Assembly: GCF_025024155.1 (NCBI RefSeq)
Contig: NW_026251727.1
Location: 310,001 to 374,000, forward strand
DNA length: 64,000 bases
Source: Gamsiella multidivaricata
Lineage: Eukaryota > Mortierellomycota > Mortierellomycetes > Mortierellales > Mortierellaceae
Direction: 5' to 3'
The notes beneath the pieces were generated by a model. It did not search any database. It worked only from the letters and a program-made list of their open reading frames with translations, and was not told the origin of the DNA. The position numbers and the translations under genes are program-made. Shown one piece after another: positions 57,661 through 64,000 of this stretch. Within the stretch, counting starts at the first letter, position 1. Each line of letters starts with the position of its first letter.

Positions 57661-58100
57661 TTTTATGAGTGTCTTGAAAAATTCCTGCTTTTCCTGAGAA
57701 ATGTACTAGAACTTATCGCAGCAGATCTAGATATCTTCCGAGTCTGGGTCGGTCGATGGACACTCTGCCTGGTCTCATTGATACAGTTAAACGTTGCCAG
57801 TCCTCCGCATCTGATCAAACCCGTGTTGAGCTTGACGAGGTCCTGAATCGTCAATTCGATGTGCAGACTCGTTTCAAGATAGTCATCGGCGTCGTAGTTC
57901 TGCTGGAGTCCACGTTAAAAGTAGCGACCATTTGTTCCAACGTTCATTGCTATTGTTGCGAAATTGCCGTTTATCACGTCGATTATACATTGGTAATCGT
58001 CACGGACTCCAGATGCTGTTAGGTTGGTCTCCTGCATAGATCGAGTTGGCGACAGCCAAGGACTCAAATCTAGCTTCTCTAGCGATGGGGTGACTGGGAG
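57661..58100 (-). pseudogene. Possible decayed coding fragment
   Basis: On the minus strand, stretches in different frames read like protein: DDYQCIIDVINGNFATIAMN near 58010-57930, then QQNYDADDYLETSLHIELTI continuing into QDLVKLNTGLIRCGGLATFN near 57890-57780. A stop and a frame change separate them, and no ordinary start or stop bounds the whole. Family unknown. It lies just downstream of the DPP gene on the same strand. It could be chance. Confidence 0.3.
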
Positions 58101-58377
58101 AACACGGGCGTCTTGTGAGGGTTGGTGGTAGGATGTGGCTGCGATCATTGCTCTCGCTATTGCTGAGGGAGCTGCTCTTGAGATATTACTGATGTTGCAA
58201 TGCCCTCTTGGAGTTATCCGAAGGGATGGATCGTATGATGAGCAGGATGAACGTTCATGCAACATTTATACATTATTTTATGTGCTTGGCCACAACGAAC
58301 GTGCTTCGCCGTAATGAGCTTCTTTTCTGCTTGGCCATGCATCGCATCCTGACACTTTATTCGAAACGCTTTTGCAT

Positions 58378-61300
58378 CTACAGATAGTTCTTTAGCCAAT
58401 AAAACATGAGCGTCTCGAAGTGTTCGTTGACACGCGCATCTCTTAGACCATGTCGCTCTGTGGGATAGATCTGGATCTGGTGCGGTTTGTTATGCCGTAT
58501 CAAATCCGCTGCCAGCGTGTCCGTGTTCTTAAAATGCACATTCTCGTCAATCAGTCCGTGTGCGATTAACAGCCGGTTCTCACTAACATTTGTTGTAAAT
58601 GAAGAAATTACGAAAGCTGTCGTTAGCACAATCCATATTGTTTTGGATACGAAAAAAAAAGAAAATAGATCTCAGCATTCTTTGGTTTTCCTTACGCGTC
58701 AGGGAACTTGTCGACCCAGTTGAGGACATTACTCTTTATATATCCATCCTTGTTCTCGTGAACTAGACCCATGTAACGCTCCGTGTACGCAGAGTTATAG
58801 AGCTCCCATTGCGTAACCGGCGCGCCTGCAATAGCCAGCTTGAAGATGTGCGGGTATTGTGCTAAAGCCATAAGCGTGAGATATCCACCTAAAACATTTA
58901 ATATACCAACAAGTGGTTAAACAAACCGCTCTGGTCACCTTTGTTCAGAATGCCATCTCTATTAAGACCACTTACCATAGCTCCAGCCGGAGATCGCGAC
59001 GCGTTCCATATCGACAAGACCCCCATTTTCAGGCCGAGCTAGGAACTGCAGTCCCTCGACCTGGTCCCTGATCTCGATCTGGCCCATGCGATGTCGCAGT
59101 TGTCCCTCAAATTCCAGTCCTCGATCGTTGCTTCCCCGCCCGTCAACCATCACTACTGCGTGTCCGAGCCTCGTCGCCAAAAAGATCCTCAAAAACTTGG
59201 GCAGCTTGTATTCGTTCGTCACCATTTGTGATCGAGGACCGCCATAGATTGAGACCAATGTCGGATATTTTTGGCCCTCGACATAGTTCGCAGGACGGTA
59301 GAGACAGCCATGTAACTGCACGTTATCAGAGCTCATGAACGTAAAGAACTCGGCCGCCGGATGATTCGTAGCACTGGTGACGGCGCAGGGGGCCGATGAC
59401 GAGGATGAGAGCGGCGATGCGCCCGAGGGAGACGAAGAGAATTTGAGGCTTGATCTCCGTCTTGATCCAGCACCGGAACTCAGCACTATGCTCGAGTCAT
59501 GGCTCTGGCTAAACACCTTGGAACTTGGAAGTAGGCTGGTCGATAAAAGATGACTAGCCAGGAACCCAGAGATCGAGTTCATCGAGCCAGATCTAAAGCC
59601 GCTTAACGCCGAGTCCATCCGCGAAGGGTTCATAGAAGAGTCCGAGCACGAGCGCGAATGTCCCAAATGTGCAGAAGAGTTCACAATAGGATAACGGCGG
59701 ATATTCTTGGCTGCTTGGTTGTAGATGCCCTCCCGGATCACAAACGCATGAGACGAGATCTTTGGGAAGTGACAGCCGCACGCACACCACGCCCTTCCTT
59801 GCTCGCCGCTATCCATCGACATGGCCGATGACCTCGCGTGTCGACAATCCACCCAGCGCAGGTGCATTACCGCGCAGGCAGGACTTTGGTCCACACTCGA
59901 ATACATTGTCAGGAACCGACTCTTGCCCACGTCCACGGTGACTTGATGGGTAAATCCCAGCTCTGTAAGCCGCTTCACGTTCTCTGGCTGAGCGCCTTCC
60001 GCATAGCTGGCGACATAGAGATGGGTCTCCAGCACCGAGTCCCGTTTGGCAGTAAAATACACCAGTTGCCGCGATGTATCCACATTGATCTGCTTGTCCA
60101 CAATCTGATATTGGCCCGCCGTTATTGGAATGACTTTTGATCCGGAACAGGGCGAATACGTAGCCAGATAGAGATGCCGATATCCTGTCTGCTCAGATGA
60201 AATGATGAGCTGGATCGTGTCACCTGCCTCATTGGCATCCGCTGAAGTGTCTTCTGGCGAAAATATATACATGATATCGGTGATCTATTTTCAGCAATGT
60301 TCTAGCGTTAGTATCCAGTCTATAGAATAAATGAGGTTCGCAAAAGACATCCCTTCAAGCCGTACATTGATCCAGTAGTCGCTCTGCTCCTCGTAGATAA
60401 TTCGGATGCGACTGACAAGATTGTCCTCCATCTCCTCCGATGATCCTGATTGCTCGGCCACGGACATGAAGCATTCTAGAGGTATCGTAACAATGGCCAT
60501 AATCTGCTGTCGTCGATCCAAAAGTTGGGCCCATACGCTATTACAACGGCCCAATGATTCATGTCAGCATACGATTCAAAAACAGTATTCACTCATAATT
60601 TGTTCCGATTCACCTACCCCTCCCCGTCTGGCAACCATCCGAACCGGACAATGTACTCCAGCCATGGGAACAGCTTGTACAACGACGCCTTACCCCACAA
60701 TCGCTTGTGAAGCGGCTCTAGAGTAACATCCTATAAAAGTCCATCGCAAAAATGTTAAACAAGCCCTCATTTGCCGCGATTAGATTCCACATATCTGGTT
60801 GTAGTACCTCCTCAGACAGTTTTGGATTAAACTCAACGATCTGCAGATCCGAGACGGCGTTTGGCGTTCCTGCATGTGGGTACCTGTATTCCTCGTATTC
60901 CGGATGCATACCCTGTCTGGGGATCACAACAAGATCGACCATCGCCTCAGACACTTGTAGATACAAAATTTTCTCCGTTACCCTTGAGTGCACCTTACTC
61001 GTCGCTGGAACCGGAAGTGTATCAGAGACGAAGGGCGATGACATCGATAGTGGAGACGAAGTCGGTGATATCGATGGAGATGCTGGGCTACACGATGGTG
61101 ATGGTGATGGTGATGGGCTCTCATGTTGTGATAACGATGTCGATGGCGGCGGGGGCATTTTGTGTACGGGCGCTGGCTGCGGCTTTGAAGGCTTCGATGG
61201 GGCCCAATAGTAATTTGTGAACCGATGGAATTCCTCCTGCATGACAAACTCGGCGATCCCGCAGCTGATACCTGATTTCTTCTTATTCCTGGAGCAGAAT

Positions 61301-62514
61301 GTGAGTTGTGTCTCGACTCCGGAAGTTGTCATGACCCATATATCCTGGTCGCGTGTAAACGCAATGAGATCCATCTCTGATCCGCCTAGCCTTGGATCCG
61401 CTTTTGCGCCTGTCGATCCTGCGCCCTTGTCCAGATTGGAGGCTTCTGATCCTGAGACTGATGCACGAGGCGATGCCAATGGTCCGGAGACGGAAACGAG
61501 GTTCAGTCCGGCTGTCAGGGCATTTTGGACGAGACTGGAGTACGTTCGATTGCGATTTGATTCTGCTCCCGAGTATTCTGTCCGCGCAGGTTGAGGATAA
61601 ACTTTACCGTCCTAGTAATGGTTTCACAAGACAAAAGAAAGATCAAGAGGGCTGAGTCAGTCCAAGTACTAAGTATGGGCCAAAAAATTGGTGGGCCCTG
61701 ACTCGGATTCAGAATAATCAGGGGTTACCTCCTGCACATCCCCAGTGTAGATGACTGCGCCGTAAGGAAACATGAGACGATTCACCTGCGGCTCAAATTG
61801 ATAGAAGGTGAGGCGATCGCTCTGAGAGTGGCCCAGGTGGTTGCTGCAGTGCCGGAGCCATTCCTCCGTCAGAACAGGTGTCCAGCTCAACACTGGTGCT
61901 GCTGCCAAGATCTGGGCCGTGGCCGAGGTAGATGGCTTGGTCGTGTAGGCATGATGTGGGTATCTGTCGGCTGAGGAAGAGAAAGAGCTGGCGGAATTCA
62001 AAGTGGCACCAGCACCAGCAACTGATTCTCTTGGGTTGGGGATGATCTGAATAGGCGGTGCCGGTGAAGCAAAGAACTGGTACGACTCTGGGTTGAAAGG
62101 AACCAGATCCATGTCATAATCCTCGTCGCCATCGCTGCCATTATTGATGTTGTCCTCCTCCTGGACTGAACTGCTTCGGTGGTGGCGTGGATGGTGCCTG
62201 TCAGCGCTATGTTGCTGTGAGATCACAGGATCTGCATTTGTATCTGCTGCTTCAATGTATGCGCCTGTGTTTGTGTCCGTGTCAGAGTCAGAGCAATAGG
62301 AGGAAGGAACAGAGGAAAACGATGCCTCATACGGTCGAGGAAGGTCGACCCTAAAGAGCATAGGCGACTTTGAGGAGCGCGAGAGGTCGTTGGCGAGAAA
62401 GTAAATGCGATCCCTCTCCGAGTCGAAGGTAAAATCCCGGATAGTCGTTACCGTGGGCTGAACTGATGCCCGGAAGGAGCGCACTTCGCTGCGAATCTGA
62501 TCCCAGCTGGCCAT
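58378..62514 (-). CDS. Cytosolic dipeptidyl peptidase of the DPP8/9 type, seven exons
   Basis: Exons 62514-61729, 61611-60808, 60730-60618, 60537-60366, 60284-58976, 58888-58696 and 58582-58378 give 1193 aa. It cleaves dipeptides after Pro or Ala from peptide N-termini. The C-terminal alpha/beta hydrolase is complete: GWSYGG with Ser1060, Asp1138 in HGLIDENVHF, His1170 in ERHGLR; YGGPRSQMV, VDGRGSNDRGLEFEGQL and IAGAPVTQWELYNSAYTERY surround it. The propeller part (RFGWLPDGEGVWAQLLDRRQ, YWINITDIMY) resembles DPP8/9 rather than membrane DPP4, and there is no N-terminal membrane anchor. It is longer than DPP8/9 (about 880 aa) because of Ser/Asp/His-rich inserts at ~80-250 and ~350-430 and a Ser-rich insert before the hydrolase. 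All introns are in phase. The inserts are open and read through, so the gene looks functional. Confidence 0.9.
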
Positions 62515-62935
62515 GGTTGGTTGATTTAAAAGTATGTGTGGGTGTGTGAGATGAATATGGATGTATTTTTCTGAGGAATGCGGGGGTGTGCCAGGAGGAG
62601 AGACTGGAGCAGTGGAGCAGTGGAGAAGTGGAGAAGCGGAGAGGATCGATGACTGAGGGTAGTCGATTGAAGAGAAGAGCGGCACAGCAGATGGTGAGCA
62701 GTGGGCTTCAAGGACCTCCTCGGTGGTCCACCGGTCGCATGGGCCCCATTGGATATGTGTCACACACGTGACCATTGATCAAGTAAAAAAAAAAATGCTG
62801 TGCATGAGCTGAGCGGAAGTTCAAGACACACCATGGTAAAACGTGAAGATACATTGAAGTTAGCTTTATTGACCCTCGACGGACTAACGAAATCTCGAAA
62901 CCGACATACTGCAGGATCGGGTCCTGCTACGGGGC
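62515..62935. other. Spacer between CHFR and the DPP gene
   Basis: 421 bp on the minus-strand path from the CHFR stop to the DPP start; it must hold the CHFR 3' UTR and the DPP promoter. A short run of GGAGAAGTGGAGCAG-like repeats lies near 62608-62645. Confidence 0.5.
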
Positions 62936-64000
62936 CTAAGTCCGGCCTCGCCGCTTCTCACACATATGGTTGAGTCGCTCCGCATGTCCTCGACGTAGGA
63001 AGTTGTGCTGTGTACGACACTCTCTGCCCCACCAGCAGTTCTCTCGATTTCTGACAGCAGCAGGCAACTCATCTGGGCTTATTGCGACCCGCCATTGGTA
63101 TAGTGGTCCATTAGCGAAGAAGTCGCGAGCGCACCCCAAGCACAGCTTACTGGCACTGGTCACGTCCTGTCCGCGTGCCGCAGGTCTGTCCGTCGTTCCC
63201 AGGTACGAAAAATCGCCATTGTCAATGCCATCCTTAATTTCCTGCCAGACCGACGCTGGGGTGCGGTTCTTTTCTCTCAGATAATCATTGATGATTTTCT
63301 CTTCACTATTGTTCAAATATCCATTGATAGGCACGGAGTGTACAATGTAATCCTCGACACTCTTCGTCTGACACCCGCAGGATGCAATATGACACATTTT
63401 GCCTATATGGGGTTGATGGGTCATCGTTATTAAAAAGGTGCAGCCAAACTTGATTGAGGACTGCACATTAATGGAAATATTGATCAGCACTTACATCTGA
63501 ATTTGTCCGCGACTGCCTCCTCGACATCCTGAGGAATGATAGGCAAATGCTTCGTACAGGCCAAACATTGTATATGACCCGGTTGAATGGCGCGACGATC
63601 AAAATACTCCCCATATGTTGGGTTCTGTGGTAATGGCCCAAGCCGTAATTCAACTGGGCAGACATATCCGAGAGTGTTGTCTACATCGCAACATGGGCAA
63701 CCTGGCGGAAGTTGAGCAAAATTGGGATGAAGGGGTAAATCCCGTCCAGCGTTGTTATCAAAGATGACCCGGATGTCGTACTCATCATCGTCGTCGTCGT
63801 CGTCCTCATCGTCTTCCTCCTCGATGTCGATGTCATCGTCGCCATGATGGCGATTCCTGCCGCGGCGTTTCTTGACAACATCAGAGCTATCGCTATCAGC
63901 GCCATCATCTTCTGCGTCTTCCCTCTTCATATGTGGCCGGGCTCTGAGGAAGACAGCGATGAGATTGTTGAGCTTGAAGTCGCGCTTAGTCCTAGCCACA
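62936..64000 (-). CDS. CHFR: CHFR-type E3 ubiquitin ligase, C-terminal part (runs off the window)
   Basis: Two exons are visible, 63999-63495 and 63402-62936, joined by a 92-nt GT-AG intron in phase; the gene continues beyond the right edge, and the first codon in the window is an internal Val, not a start. CHFR is a mitotic-checkpoint ubiquitin ligase with FHA and RING domains, which would lie outside this window. What is here is its C-terminal Cys-rich region: KLNNLIAVFLRARPHMKRED, an acidic stretch, then CPCC, CLAC, CKMCH and CGC pairs, and CLGCARDFFANGPLYQWRVA. It ends in a PBZ-type zinc finger (CWWGRECRTQH to RLNHMC), which binds poly(ADP-ribose). The order and final finger make the assignment good. 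Confidence 0.85.

Overview
The window looks like nuclear DNA of a filamentous early-diverging fungus. Mortierellomycotina or Mucoromycota is my best guess, inferred from gene content and intron style rather than from any marker gene. The evidence is short GT-AG introns (mostly 70-160 nt) that restore frame exactly, a fungal set of housekeeping genes (VPS4, an importin-7 type karyopherin, Pom33/TMEM33, a septin relative, a DLD2-type dehydrogenase, a cytosolic DPP8/9-type peptidase, CHFR), several long Ser/Gln-rich disordered proteins with polyQ runs, and LINE retrotransposons carrying RNase H. No tRNA, rRNA or CRISPR was seen.

Layout. 0.9-5.3 kb (-): a 1362-aa Ser/Gln-rich protein of unknown role, three exons, with a pyrimidine-rich leader behind it. 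6.9-25.3 kb is an accessory-looking block: a decayed gene on the minus strand (7.0-8.3 kb), a large minus-strand gene joining a stonustoxin-like (MACPF/CDC-related) N-terminus to a P-loop GTPase (9.1-12.6 kb) behind a tandemly duplicated leader, a nest of two LINEs, one inserted inside the other and both with target-site duplications (13.6-20.4 kb), a TATA-driven gene of unknown function with a hydrophobic C-terminal module (22.2-23.7 kb), and an alpha/beta hydrolase (23.8-25.2 kb). 26.8-40.3 kb (+): an unknown disordered protein, VPS4 (8 exons), a divergent septin-type GTPase, Pom33/TMEM33 (6 exons) and another disordered protein. 40.6-47.5 kb: importin-7 type karyopherin (-, 10 exons) and a mitochondrial DLD2/D-2-hydroxyglutarate dehydrogenase type enzyme (+, 7 exons), divergent from a shared 555-bp region. 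47.5-51.3 kb is gene-poor. 51.3-55.8 kb: a PH-domain protein (+) and a prolyl-4-hydroxylase-like dioxygenase (-). 55.8-58.4 kb is gene-poor with a coding relic. 58.4-62.5 kb (-): DPP8/9-type peptidase (7 exons). 62.9 kb to the end (-): the C-terminal part of CHFR, running off the window.

The genes do not form a pathway. Apart from the accessory block they are independent housekeeping genes: membrane traffic (VPS4), nuclear import and the nuclear envelope (importin, Pom33), cytoskeleton (septin relative), mitochondrial oxidation (DLD2), peptide turnover and ubiquitination (DPP8/9, CHFR). The part most likely to hold something little described is the 7-25 kb block, above all the SNTX-like/GTPase fusion. 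Exon boundaries were worked out by hand from splice signals and frame, and each multi-exon model below sums to an exact multiple of three.
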